NCBI GenBank assembly: GCA_036560445.1
Contig: DATBRG010000001.1
Coordinates: 30,631 to 94,630, forward strand
DNA from: DATBRG01 sp036560445
GTDB taxonomy: Bacteria; Pseudomonadota; Gammaproteobacteria; Burkholderiales; Methylophilaceae
Reading direction: 5' to 3'
Length of the DNA: 64,000 nt
The notes below the pieces were generated by a model. It was not told the DNA's origin. It worked only from the letters and a program-made list of their open reading frames with translations, and searched no databases. The stretch's first letter is position 1. Each line of letters begins with the position of its first letter. Shown in pieces: positions 8,022 to 15,762 of this stretch. A program made the translations under genes and the position numbers.

Positions 8022-9314
8022 GTGGATAAGTTAGATTTAAAGGCGGCTCATAAAGCTGCAGGCACTATCACCCTACCAGGCTCTAAAAGTATTTCTAACC
8101 GCACTTTGCTGCTTGCGGCGCTTGCGCATGGCACAACAGAAATCCGCGACCTGCTGATTTCTGACGACACTGAACGTATGCTGGATGCGCTTAAAACACT
8201 GGGCGTAAAGCTGGAACAGACAGCGCCAAATTGCTGGCTGGTAACCGGCATGGGCGGTAGTTTCGATATTAAGCAGGCAGACATATTCCTGGGCAATGCT
8301 GGCACTGCATTTCGCCCATTGACCGCAGCATTGGCCTTATCCAAAGGCAGTTATAAGCTCTCTGGCGTTCCGCGTATGCATGAGCGGCCGATTGGCGACC
8401 TTGTCGATGCATTACGCCAAGCTGGCGCTCATATTAAATATCTTGGCAACGCTGGTTTTCCACCACTACAGATATCGCCTGCCGATATACAGACGAGCTC
8501 GCCTATCAAGATACGCGGCGATGTGTCCAGCCAATTCCTGACGGCATTGCTGATGGCTCTGCCTTTGACCGGCAAACAGGCAGTAATCGAAGTCGTCGGC
8601 GAACTGATCTCGAAACCGTACATCGAGATCACGCTGAATCTCATGGCTAAATTCGGGGTGCAGGTACAGCGCGAACGCTGGAAACGTTTCACCATCCCCG
8701 CGAACAGCACTTACCAAAGCCCTGGCAGATATTACGTTGAAGGCGACGCTTCATCCGCGTCCTATTTCTTGGCTGCTGGAGCAATCGGTGGCGGCCCTGT
8801 ACGAGTAATGGGTATCACCAAAGACAGTATCCAGGGAGATGTCAAATTTACCGAGGCCCTCACCAATATGGGAGCTCAAATTTCTTGGGGTGATAACTGG
8901 GTCGAGGCTAGCGCCCCATCAACAGGCAAATTGAGTGGCATCGACCGCGATTGCAACCATATCCCGGATGCTGCCATGACCCTGGCAACCGCCTCTCTGT
9001 TCGCGGATGGCCCGACACGCTTAAGGAATATCGCCAGCTGGCGGGTTAAAGAAACCGACCGGTTGAGTGCAATGGCAACGGAATTGAGAAAAGTCGGCGC
9101 AACGGTTGAAGAAGGTAGTGATTACCTGCTAATCACGCCGCCGGAAAAACTCACCGCGCATGCCAATATCGACACTTATGATGACCACCGCATTGCAATG
9201 TGCTTTTCTCTGGTGAGCCTAGGGGGAGTGCCTGTCACCATTAACGAGCCGGGATGCGTAGCAAAAACGTTCCCCGATTATTTCGAGCGCTTTGCCGAGA
9301 TAATTAAACCCTAA
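8022..9314 (+). CDS. aroA: 3-phosphoshikimate 1-carboxyvinyltransferase (EPSP synthase)
   Basis: Joins shikimate-3-phosphate and phosphoenolpyruvate to form EPSP, the sixth step of the shikimate pathway. Family signatures include LPGSKSISNR near residue 20, the LGNAGTAFRPLTAALAL block, and the RVKETDRL and DDHRIAM motifs in the C-terminal half. With GTG at 8022 the protein has 430 residues, the usual size, and starts 2 bp after the tyrA stop codon. An ATG at 7983 would extend it by 13 codons into tyrA and is less likely. The stop codon overlaps the 3' end of the convergent DUF2061 gene by 4 bp. Confidence 0.96.
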   Translation: MDKLDLKAAHKAAGTITLPGSKSISNRTLLLAALAHGTTEIRDLLISDDTERMLDALKTLGVKLEQTAPNCWLVTGMGGSFDIKQADIFLGNAGTAFRPLTAALALSKGSYKLSGVPRMHERPIGDLVDALRQAGAHIKYLGNAGFPPLQISPADIQTSSPIKIRGDVSSQFLTALLMALPLTGKQAVIEVVGELISKPYIEITLNLMAKFGVQVQRERWKRFTIPANSTYQSPGRYYVEGDASSASYFLAAGAIGGGPVRVMGITKDSIQGDVKFTEALTNMGAQISWGDNWVEASAPSTGKLSGIDRDCNHIPDAAMTLATASLFADGPTRLRNIASWRVKETDRLSAMATELRKVGATVEEGSDYLLITPPEKLTAHANIDTYDDHRIAMCFSLVSLGGVPVTINEPGCVAKTFPDYFERFAEIIKP

Positions 9315-9508
9315 TAGGCATAGCCCCAGATAAAATCCACTGATTCGCTCTGCTCAATTTTTTGCCAGATTTTTTCATAAGTCAGTGCATTTAACACAGG
9401 CTGTACAAGAGCAATAATACTAGCGCTTGCCAAGCTATTGGTAAGCACATAACCTAAGGTAAAAACGACTGCCAGATGTATAGTTGCGAAAGTAACCGTT
9501 TTAACCAT
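9311..9508 (-). CDS. DUF2061 family small membrane protein
   Basis: This 65-residue protein starts MVKTVTFATIHLAVVF, characteristic of the DUF2061 family of predicted inner-membrane proteins of unknown function. It has two hydrophobic segments (about 6-27 and 28-45) and an amphipathic C-terminus. The ATG at 9508 is chosen because AGGAG lies 5 nt upstream; an in-frame start 36 bp further upstream lacks this support. It is the only minus-strand gene inside the tyrA-ihfB run, inserted between aroA and cmk, where the order is usually uninterrupted. Its stop codon overlaps aroA by 4 bp. Confidence 0.8.
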   Translation of the reverse strand: MVKTVTFATIHLAVVFTLGYVLTNSLASASIIALVQPVLNALTYEKIWQKIEQSESVDFIWGYAY

Positions 9509-9607
9509 GACAACTCCTCTATTGAGATTTGTTGTCATCATCATTAATCAGTCAAATCAATTATACAAATTGATTGTTATAAACATATCAATAGTTATAT
9601 TTAATCG

Positions 9608-10294
9608 ATGCCCTCTACTCAGAACCTGACTACAAACATACCAGTTATCGCCATTGATGGCCCTTCAGCTTCTGGCAAGGGAACTGTAGCGCAGCTCGTA
9701 GCCAGTAAAGTGGGCTATCACTATTTGGATTCTGGTGCGCTTTATCGCATTGTGGCGCTGGCGGCAAAGAGGGCGAATATCCCGTGGCAAAATGAAACAG
9801 CATTAGCTGAACTGGCGAGCAAGCTAAAGATACGTTTCGAGCAAGGTGAAATTTATCTCGATGGGGAAATGATTACCGAGGATGTACGTACCGAAGAAAT
9901 GAGTCGAGGTGCTTCTGAGGTCGCAGTACATCCGGCGGTAAGGCTTGCCTTGCTTGATCTGCAGCACAGTTTCCGCCAGTTGCCAGGGCTGGTAGCAGAC
10001 GGGCGCGATATGGCTAGCGTGGTTTTCCCTGATGCCCAGATCAAAATATTTCTTACCGCCAGCGCCGAAGTTCGAGCAGAGCGTCGCTATAAGCAGTTGA
10101 TGTCAAAAGGAATCCATGCTAATCTGCTCGACATATTGCAGGATTTGCAAAAGCGTGATGCCCGAGACCAGCAAAGACTGGTTGCGCCTTTACAGCAAAG
10201 TGCGGACGCCGAACTGCTGGAAACAAGCCAGCTTAGCATAGAGCAGGCGGTTCAGGCAGTGCTGGCATATCAGCATAAAAACTCGGGAAAATAG
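9608..10294 (+). CDS. cmk: Cytidylate kinase
   Basis: Phosphorylates CMP and dCMP with ATP in pyrimidine nucleotide metabolism. The P-loop GPSASGKGT is at 18-26, followed by YLDSGALYR and the substrate-binding DGRDM block (LVADGRDMASVVFPDA). The 228 residues match the usual length. It lies directly upstream of rpsA, the arrangement seen in most proteobacteria, and a structured leader separates the two genes. Transcription may continue into rpsA. Confidence 0.97.
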   Translation: MPSTQNLTTNIPVIAIDGPSASGKGTVAQLVASKVGYHYLDSGALYRIVALAAKRANIPWQNETALAELASKLKIRFEQGEIYLDGEMITEDVRTEEMSRGASEVAVHPAVRLALLDLQHSFRQLPGLVADGRDMASVVFPDAQIKIFLTASAEVRAERRYKQLMSKGIHANLLDILQDLQKRDARDQQRLVAPLQQSADAELLETSQLSIEQAVQAVLAYQHKNSGK

Positions 10295-10327
10295 TTAAAG
10301 AAATAAGTATTTAGTACTAAAAATAGG

Positions 10328-10382
10328 CGCCGTGGACTTCACCGGTTCATGGCTTTTTTAATTTTCCCCGCTGCACGGCGGG
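10328..10382 (+). promoter_or_regulatory. Structured rpsA leader with competing hairpins
   Basis: Two structures share the strand 10328-10334 (CGCCGTG). Structure one pairs GCCGTG (10329-10334) with CATGGC (10348-10353) with one G-T pair and is followed by TTTTTT, like an intrinsic terminator. Structure two pairs CGCCGTG (10328-10334) with CACGGCG (10374-10380). A third hairpin, CCCGC/GCGGG, spans 10367-10382. Known rpsA leaders in enterobacteria are structured and autoregulated by S1. The switching behaviour here is inference. Confidence 0.45.
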
Positions 10383-10402
10383 AATATTTAGGTAATTTTT
10401 TA

Positions 10403-12115
10403 ATGATTAACGTTTCCACCTCCACTCCTTCAATGGACAGTTTTGCAGCTCTATTTGAAGAAAGCCTGGCCCGCCAGGAAATGCGCTCCGGTGAAGTCAT
10501 CACCGCTGAAGTCGTTTCTATCGATAACGATAACGTCGTCGTCAATGCTGGTCTTAAATCAGAAAGTGTTATCCCAACCAGCGAATTCCGCAACGACCGT
10601 GGCGAGCTTGAAGTCAATGTTGGCGACTTTGTAAAAGTCTGCATCGAGGCTCTGGAAGATGGTTACGGCAACACCAAGCTCTCTCGTGAAAAGGCCAAGC
10701 GCCTGGCTGCATGGCTGGATCTGGAAGATGCCATGAACGAAGCCCGCATCATCAAGGGCATGGTTAATGGCCGCGTCAAGGGTGGTTTGACTGTCATGGT
10801 TAACGGCATCCGCGCCTTCCTGCCGGGCTCACTGGTTGACCTGCGCCCAGTCAAGGACACTACCCCATTCGAAAACAAGGAATGGGATTTCAAGGTTATC
10901 AAGCTCGACCGCAAGCGTAACAACGTCGTAGTGTCACGCCGCGCTGTGCTGGAAGAGAACATGGGCGCTGACCGCGAAGCACTGATCGGCTCACTGAAAG
11001 AAGGTGCAGTGGTCAAGGGCATCGTCAAGAACATCACCGACTACGGTGCATTCGTTGATCTGGGCGGTATCGATGGTCTGCTGCACATCACCGATCTGGC
11101 ATGGCGCCGCGTCAAGCATCCATCAGAAGTGCTGACTGTTGGTGAAGAGGTTGAAGCCAAGATCCTCAAGTTCGATCAAGAGAAGAACCGCGTATCACTC
11201 GGTATCAAGCAACTGGGCGATGACCCATGGGTTGCATTGACCCGCCGTTATCCAGTTAGCACCCGCCTATTCGGCAAGGTGACCAACCTGACCGACTACG
11301 GCGCGTTCGTTGAAATTGAGCCAGGCATTGAAGGCCTGGTACACGTTTCCGAAATGGATTGGACCAACAAGAACGTACATCCTGCCAAGATCGCCCAACT
11401 GGGTGACGAAGTAGAAGTCATGATCCTGGAAATCGACGAAGAGCGTCGCCGCCTGTCCCTGGGTATGAAGCAATGCCAGGCTAATCCTTGGGATGACTTT
11501 GCAGCCACCCACAAGAAGGGTGACAAGGTCAGCGGCCAAATCAAGTCTATTACCGACTTTGGCGTATTCATCGGCTTGCCAGGTGGTATCGACGGCCTGG
11601 TTCACTTGTCCGACTTATCCTGGAACCAAACTGGTGAAGAAGCTATCCGCAACTTCAAGAAGGGTGACGAGCTCTCCGCATTGGTGCTCAGCATTGATGT
11701 CGAAAAAGAGCGTATCTCCCTCGGTGTTAAGCAAATGGATAATGACCCATTCGGCGCATACACTACTGTCAACGACAAGGGTGCAATCGTTAAGGGTACC
11801 GTGAAGACTATCGAAGAAAAGGGCGCAGTGATTACCCTGGACGGCGAAGTAGAAGGCTACCTCCGTGCTTCTGAAATCTCCAAAGAGAAGGTGACTGATG
11901 TTGCCAGCGTACTCAAGGAAGGTCAGGAGATTGAAGCCCGTATCGTCAATGTTGACCGCAAGAACCGCACGATCAATCTTTCTATCAAGGCTAAAGATCA
12001 GGCTGACGAGTCAGATGCCATGCAAAAGCTCAGTAATGACAATGCAGGTGCTGCCGGTACGACTAATCTGGGCGCGCTGTTAAAAGCGAAGCTTGATAGC
12101 AAGAACAACGAATAA
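10403..12115 (+). CDS. rpsA: 30S ribosomal protein S1
   Basis: RNA-binding protein of the small subunit that unfolds mRNA for initiation. It has 570 residues and six S1 motifs at about 21-87, 105-171, 192-260, 277-347, 364-434 and 451-520, seen as repeated GxVxxITDYGAFVDL...GLxHxSDLxW...KKGD...VLxxDxEKxRISLGxK patterns. I chose the ATG at 10403 because it gives the standard N-terminus (short Ser/Thr-rich stretch, then MDSFAALFEES). An upstream ATG at 10349 lies in the structured leader. The codon choice is strongly biased towards C-ending codons, as expected for high expression. ihfB follows 24 bp downstream. Confidence 0.98.
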   Translation: MINVSTSTPSMDSFAALFEESLARQEMRSGEVITAEVVSIDNDNVVVNAGLKSESVIPTSEFRNDRGELEVNVGDFVKVCIEALEDGYGNTKLSREKAKRLAAWLDLEDAMNEARIIKGMVNGRVKGGLTVMVNGIRAFLPGSLVDLRPVKDTTPFENKEWDFKVIKLDRKRNNVVVSRRAVLEENMGADREALIGSLKEGAVVKGIVKNITDYGAFVDLGGIDGLLHITDLAWRRVKHPSEVLTVGEEVEAKILKFDQEKNRVSLGIKQLGDDPWVALTRRYPVSTRLFGKVTNLTDYGAFVEIEPGIEGLVHVSEMDWTNKNVHPAKIAQLGDEVEVMILEIDEERRRLSLGMKQCQANPWDDFAATHKKGDKVSGQIKSITDFGVFIGLPGGIDGLVHLSDLSWNQTGEEAIRNFKKGDELSALVLSIDVEKERISLGVKQMDNDPFGAYTTVNDKGAIVKGTVKTIEEKGAVITLDGEVEGYLRASEISKEKVTDVASVLKEGQEIEARIVNVDRKNRTINLSIKAKDQADESDAMQKLSNDNAGAAGTTNLGALLKAKLDSKNNE

Positions 12116-12139
12116 AACCAGCCCAAGGTTAGGTGAGCC

Positions 12140-12424
12140 ATGACAAAATCAGAATTGATTGCCAATCTGGCAGCGCGTTTCCCGCAGCTGGTAGTGAAGG
12201 ATGCTGAACTCTCCGTGAAAGCTATCCTTGACTCCATGTCGGATAATCTTGCTACTGGTGAGCGCATAGAAATCAGGGGCTTTGGTAGTTTCAGTCTTAA
12301 CTATCGTCCTCCACGTCTCGGTCGCAACCCTAAAACCGGCACTAAAGTACAGGTACCTGAAAAATATGTACCGCACTTCAAAGCCGGGAAAGAGTTGCGT
12401 GAACGTGTAGATTTGGCTGAATAA
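12140..12424 (+). CDS. ihfB: Integration host factor subunit beta
   Basis: One half of the IHF heterodimer, which bends DNA in promoters (notably sigma-54 promoters), replication and recombination. The 94 residues show the HU/IHF fold with the signature GFGSFSLNYRPPRLGRNPKTG in the DNA-intercalating arm and a C-terminal helix starting PHFKAGKELRERV. The gene has an AGGTGAG Shine-Dalgarno sequence and is followed by a strong terminator at 12443-12478, which closes the aroA-cmk-rpsA-ihfB unit. Confidence 0.97.
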   Translation: MTKSELIANLAARFPQLVVKDAELSVKAILDSMSDNLATGERIEIRGFGSFSLNYRPPRLGRNPKTGTKVQVPEKYVPHFKAGKELRERVDLAE

Positions 12425-12442
12425 ATTAGTAATGACTAAAAA

Positions 12443-12478
12443 GGCGGCTCCTTGGACATCAGGGGCCGCCATTTTTTT
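12443..12478 (+). terminator. Intrinsic terminator after ihfB
   Basis: GGCGGCTCCT (12443-12452) pairs with AGGGGCCGCC (12461-12470), 10 bp with one G-T pair, loop of 8 nt, followed by seven T (12472-12478). Confidence 0.9.
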
Positions 12479-12534
12479 AGCTTCAATTTTTCGCTAATTA
12501 GCGTTTTTGCTATCAGCTTAGGTAAAATCAGACT

Positions 12535-12798
12535 ATGCGATATATCTACACATTCCTTTGGTTTTGCATATTTGTACTGTTGTTCGGTTTTGCCTTGAAA
12601 AACTCAGACCCAGTCGAACTGCATTACTATCTTGGCTTTGCCTGGCGGGCACCGCTATCACTGATGCTGCTGACCACACTATTTATAGGCATTATCACAG
12701 GTATCATAGGTTGCTTGACCCCACTTATCCGGCAACGGCGACAATTACTGGCTCTGCAACGAGAGCTGAAAGCCCTGAACCCGGAAAACCAGTTGTAA
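12535..12798 (+). CDS. lapA: LapA domain protein (LPS assembly protein A, DUF1049)
   Basis: Small inner-membrane protein of 87 residues with two membrane helices (about 4-22 and 39-62) and a short basic and polar cytoplasmic tail (RQRRQLLALQRELKALN). This fits the LapA/YciS family. In E. coli LapA is encoded with LapB and helps in lipopolysaccharide assembly and in tuning LpxC levels. The adjacency to lapB (34 bp) supports the assignment. The N-terminus MRYIYTFLWFCIFVLLFGFALKN is typical of the family. Confidence 0.88.
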   Translation: MRYIYTFLWFCIFVLLFGFALKNSDPVELHYYLGFAWRAPLSLMLLTTLFIGIITGIIGCLTPLIRQRRQLLALQRELKALNPENQL

Positions 12799-12832
12799 TT
12801 GCGCAACTTGAACTCTCTGAAAAAATTTACTC

Positions 12833-13999
12833 ATGATGGAATTTGAATACTGGTGGCTGCTTGCCCTACCCTTGTTTTTTACCTTGGGTTGGATAGCCGC
12901 CCGCGTAGATATCAACCAGCTGCTATCTGAATCCACGACTCTGCCGGCCGCCTATTTCAAAGGCCTGAACTTCCTCATCTCCGATCAGCACGATAAAGCC
13001 ATCGAAGCATTCACCGAAGCGGTTCAAGCAAACTCAGAGTCTCTAGAATTACATTTCGCCCTCGGCAGCCTATTTCGCCGACGTGGTGAAGTTGATCGCG
13101 CCATCAATTTGCACTTAAGCCTCATGGAACGTAAAGAATTGGAACAACCCCAGAAACTGGCTGTGATGGCCGAGCTGGCCCAAGACTACCTCAAGGCTGG
13201 CTTGCTTGATCGTGCAGAAGAGTTGTTCAAATCGCTCGATGATAGTCGCTACCAGCAACCCGCTTTGCGCGCCCTGCTGGAAATTTACGTGCGCGAGCGT
13301 GAGTGGGAACGTGCTATCGAAGCGGCACGCGAACTCGAGCGACTTTCTGGCATACCTTTCCGCAAGGAAATCGCCCAGTACTACTGCGAAATGGCCATGA
13401 AGTCTATCCTGAAAAATGACGGCCATACCGCCAGGTATGAGCTGGGAATGGCTCTGGACGCAAACAAAAACTGTGCAAGGGCAAATGCCATGTTGGGCGA
13501 TATGGAGGCTGATGCGGGGGCTCACACTGTCGCCATTTCGGTATGGAAACGTATCGAGTTCCAGCAGCCAGAATATCTGGGCCTGATCGCAACAAAAATG
13601 CTCGCCAGTTATCGCGCCATAGGCAAGGCTGAAGAAGGCCTGGCATTACTTAAACACTATCTGCAAACCTATAGATCAGCTTCTCTGCTAAGTGTTGTCT
13701 ACGAAGTCACTTTGGCTGAAGAGGGTCCCGAAAGTGCTGCCAAACTTGCGAGGGATGAGCTTGCAAAGAAACCTAGCCTGCAAACGCTAGACCAGCTCCT
13801 GCAAGCACGTGCCCTGCTGGATAAATCAGAATCACAAGATACCCAGCTCATGCAGCAGTCAGTTCGTGCTGCCATTGGCAACCGCAATGCTTATTGCTGC
13901 GACCAGTGCGGCTTCCGTGCAAAGCATTATCATTGGCAATGTCCAGCCTGTAACTCCTGGGAGTCGTTTCCTCCAGAAACCAAAGAATCTGCCGCATGA
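12833..13999 (+). CDS. lapB: Lipopolysaccharide assembly protein LapB (YciM)
   Basis: Inner-membrane adaptor that controls lipopolysaccharide synthesis by promoting FtsH degradation of LpxC. The 388 residues have an N-terminal anchor (about 7-23), a long array of tetratricopeptide repeats (about 35-330) and a C-terminal rubredoxin-like metal site with C356xxC359 and C370xxC373. These are the features that define LapB. Two adjacent ATG codons (12833 and 12836) are possible starts. The stop codon overlaps the pyrF start (ATGA at 13996-13999). Confidence 0.96.
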   Translation: MMEFEYWWLLALPLFFTLGWIAARVDINQLLSESTTLPAAYFKGLNFLISDQHDKAIEAFTEAVQANSESLELHFALGSLFRRRGEVDRAINLHLSLMERKELEQPQKLAVMAELAQDYLKAGLLDRAEELFKSLDDSRYQQPALRALLEIYVREREWERAIEAARELERLSGIPFRKEIAQYYCEMAMKSILKNDGHTARYELGMALDANKNCARANAMLGDMEADAGAHTVAISVWKRIEFQQPEYLGLIATKMLASYRAIGKAEEGLALLKHYLQTYRSASLLSVVYEVTLAEEGPESAAKLARDELAKKPSLQTLDQLLQARALLDKSESQDTQLMQQSVRAAIGNRNAYCCDQCGFRAKHYHWQCPACNSWESFPPETKESAA

Positions 14000-14700
14000 T
14001 CAAGCCAGACCCTAAAATTATCGTTGCTCTGGACTATGCCGATGCCGCAAGCGCCCTGCAATTAGTAGAACGGTTGGATCCGGCGTTATGTCGGTTAAAA
14101 GTGGGCAAAGAACTTTTCACGGCATCAGGCCCGCAGCTGGTTGAGACCCTTATCGCCAAAGGATTCAGCATATTCCTTGACCTTAAATTCCATGACATCC
14201 CCAACACTGTAGCCAAGGCTTGCGAAGCTGCCAGCCGTCTGGGAGTATGGATGCTTAATGTCCACGCTTCCGGCGGTCTCGCCATGATGCAGGCAGCACG
14301 TGAGGGAGTGGCCAAAAGCGGGCACAAGCCGATGCTCATCGCCGTCACCGTCTTAACCAGTATGGATCAAGCCACGCTTACACAGGTTGGAGTTCACGCC
14401 GAACTGCAGACTCAGGTATTAAACCTGGCCAAATTAACCCAGCAAGCAGGACTGGATGGCATAGTCTGCTCCGCGCAGGAAGCCTCTGCACTTAGAACAG
14501 CCCTGGGGAAAGATTTCTGCCTGGTTACGCCGGGCATCCGCCCTGCCAATGCAAAGCAGGACGATCAATCACGCATCGTGACGCCCGCGGAAGCCTTGCG
14601 TCTGGGTTCCAGCTATCTGGTAATCGGCCGCCCGATTACACAGGCGGCAAACCCATTAAGTGCGCTTGAGAAGATTAATGAAGAAATTACTGGTTTATAA
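13996..14700 (+). CDS. pyrF: Orotidine 5'-phosphate decarboxylase
   Basis: Last step of UMP synthesis. The 234-residue TIM barrel shows the catalytic DxKxxD motif as D62, K64 and D67 (FLDLKFHDIPNTV), an N-terminal ALDYAD block, and a C-terminal VIGRPIT phosphate-binding loop. It starts inside the lapB stop codon (4-bp overlap), so translation is probably coupled. A short inverted repeat (TTACTGG/CCAGTAA, 14687-14709) straddles its stop codon but has no T-run. Confidence 0.97.
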   Translation: MIKPDPKIIVALDYADAASALQLVERLDPALCRLKVGKELFTASGPQLVETLIAKGFSIFLDLKFHDIPNTVAKACEAASRLGVWMLNVHASGGLAMMQAAREGVAKSGHKPMLIAVTVLTSMDQATLTQVGVHAELQTQVLNLAKLTQQAGLDGIVCSAQEASALRTALGKDFCLVTPGIRPANAKQDDQSRIVTPAEALRLGSSYLVIGRPITQAANPLSALEKINEEITGL

Positions 14701-14747
14701 GGCCAGTAAGATTGCTGTAAGAGTAATTCCGTAAGCTATTTGTGCAA

Positions 14748-14777
14748 TTGTTATAGTTATCAATAAAAACATCTAAT
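14748..14777 (+). promoter_or_regulatory. Possible sigma-70-type promoter of the ComEA-like gene
   Basis: TTGTTA (14748-14753) and TCTAAT (14772-14777) are spaced by 18 nt, about 25 nt upstream of the start codon at 14802. Confidence 0.35.
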
Positions 14778-14801
14778 CTGACTATTTACAGGAGAAACAT
14801 A

Positions 14802-15170
14802 ATGAAAAAAATCATATTTATCCTCATCGCATTATTTGTATTTGCCATTCCAGCATGGGCTGCGGTTGATATCAACACCGCTTCACAATCTGAGTTGGAA
14901 GGCCTTAAAGGCGTAGGACCTAAAAAAGCACAGGCTATTATTGAATATCGTAAGAAAAATGGTCCGTTTAAGTCGGCTAACGACCTCGACAAAGTACCTG
15001 GATTTGGCGCTAAAACTGTAGATGGCCTCAAGAAAGATATTACTGTAGGCAACGTCAAGGCCGCAGCCGCTGGCAAGCCAGATAAAGTTGTGAAAGACAC
15101 AAAAGCCTCACCAGCCGAGAAGCCAATGCCTCCAGCCGAAATGCCAGCAAAAGAAAAAACCAAGAAGTAA
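14802..15170 (+). CDS. ComEA-family helix-hairpin-helix protein
   Basis: This 122-residue exported protein has a signal peptide (cleavage near AWA-AVD, residue 20) and a helix-hairpin-helix DNA-binding domain at about 22-80. The domain has the usual VDINTAS...LKGVGPKKAQAIIEYRK and FKSANDLDKVPGFGAKTV blocks. The C-terminal 40 residues are a low-complexity Lys/Pro/Ala tail. ComEA-type proteins bind incoming DNA in the periplasm during natural transformation, though short paralogues occur in non-competent bacteria. It has an excellent Shine-Dalgarno sequence (AGGAGA) and is followed by a terminator. Confidence 0.88.
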   Translation: MKKIIFILIALFVFAIPAWAAVDINTASQSELEGLKGVGPKKAQAIIEYRKKNGPFKSANDLDKVPGFGAKTVDGLKKDITVGNVKAAAAGKPDKVVKDTKASPAEKPMPPAEMPAKEKTKK

Positions 15171-15189
15171 AACTGCACACCGCCCAATA

Positions 15190-15213
15190 AAAAGCCTCTT
15201 GCGGGGCTTTTTT
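15190..15213. terminator. Intrinsic terminator between convergent genes
   Basis: AAAAGCCTC (15190-15198) pairs with GGGGCTTTT (15203-15211), loop TTGC. T-rich tails exist on both strands, so it may serve the ComEA-like gene and the convergent glycine-zipper gene. Confidence 0.85.
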
Positions 15214-15230
15214 ATTGCTCTCAATACAGC

Positions 15231-15725
15231 CTAATGGTCTTCGTCGTGTTTGTAATGCCCATACGCATGGCCTTTGCCATGTTTTTGCTTATGTTTACCG
15301 CCATTACGATCATCATCATATTCTTCTTCATAACCTACTCTTCTGCTGCTAGTCGTTGGCTTGCCAGGTTCGGCTATTACCTTGCCTACTACGGCACCAC
15401 CCGCACCGCCTACGCCAGCACCGACGATGCCGCCAGTGCTGCCGCCTACTTTTTGCCCGACTACAGCACCAGTTGCGCCACCGGCCGCACCACCGATCAC
15501 CGCACCGGTACGTGCATCACCTTTAGTGGTTGCAGCGGCACCCACACCACCGCCAACGGCACCGCCGACTACCTGCCCAGTCTTGCCGCCGACTATACCG
15601 CCAACCGCCGCACCTGCGGCTGCCCCCAAGCCACCACCAACGGCTGTTTTACCGTTGCTATCGTCAGCCAGTACATTCAAGCTAATGCCTAACAACAGCA
15701 TTAAAAGAACCTGTGAGATTTTCAT
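15231..15725 (-). CDS. Secreted glycine-zipper protein with His-rich tail
   Basis: This 164-residue protein starts with a signal peptide (about 1-20). Residues about 27-115 are almost entirely Gly, Ala and Val in GxxxG spacing (GGGLGAAAGAAVGGIVGG and similar), the glycine-zipper pattern of membrane-inserting or pore-lining outer-membrane proteins. The C-terminal 45 residues are charged and His-rich (KHKQKHGKGHAYGHYKHDEDH), so metal binding is plausible. The specific function is unknown. It has a good Shine-Dalgarno sequence (AAGGAG). A second glycine-zipper protein is encoded at 30532. Confidence 0.8.
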   Translation of the reverse strand: MKISQVLLMLLLGISLNVLADDSNGKTAVGGGLGAAAGAAVGGIVGGKTGQVVGGAVGGGVGAAATTKGDARTGAVIGGAAGGATGAVVGQKVGGSTGGIVGAGVGGAGGAVVGKVIAEPGKPTTSSRRVGYEEEYDDDRNGGKHKQKHGKGHAYGHYKHDEDH

Positions 15726-15762
15726 GAAAAACTCCTTATAAAAACTATGCTTCCCCGAAACA

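Noticed and set aside
10349..10402. 18-residue N-terminal extension of ribosomal protein S1
   Set aside because: The ATG at 10349 lies in the structured leader. The ATG at 10403 gives the standard S1 N-terminus.
15361..15741. Ala/Pro/Thr-rich open frames opposite the glycine-zipper gene
   Set aside because: Composition is the mirror of GGN codons. The minus-strand reading has a signal peptide and ribosome site.
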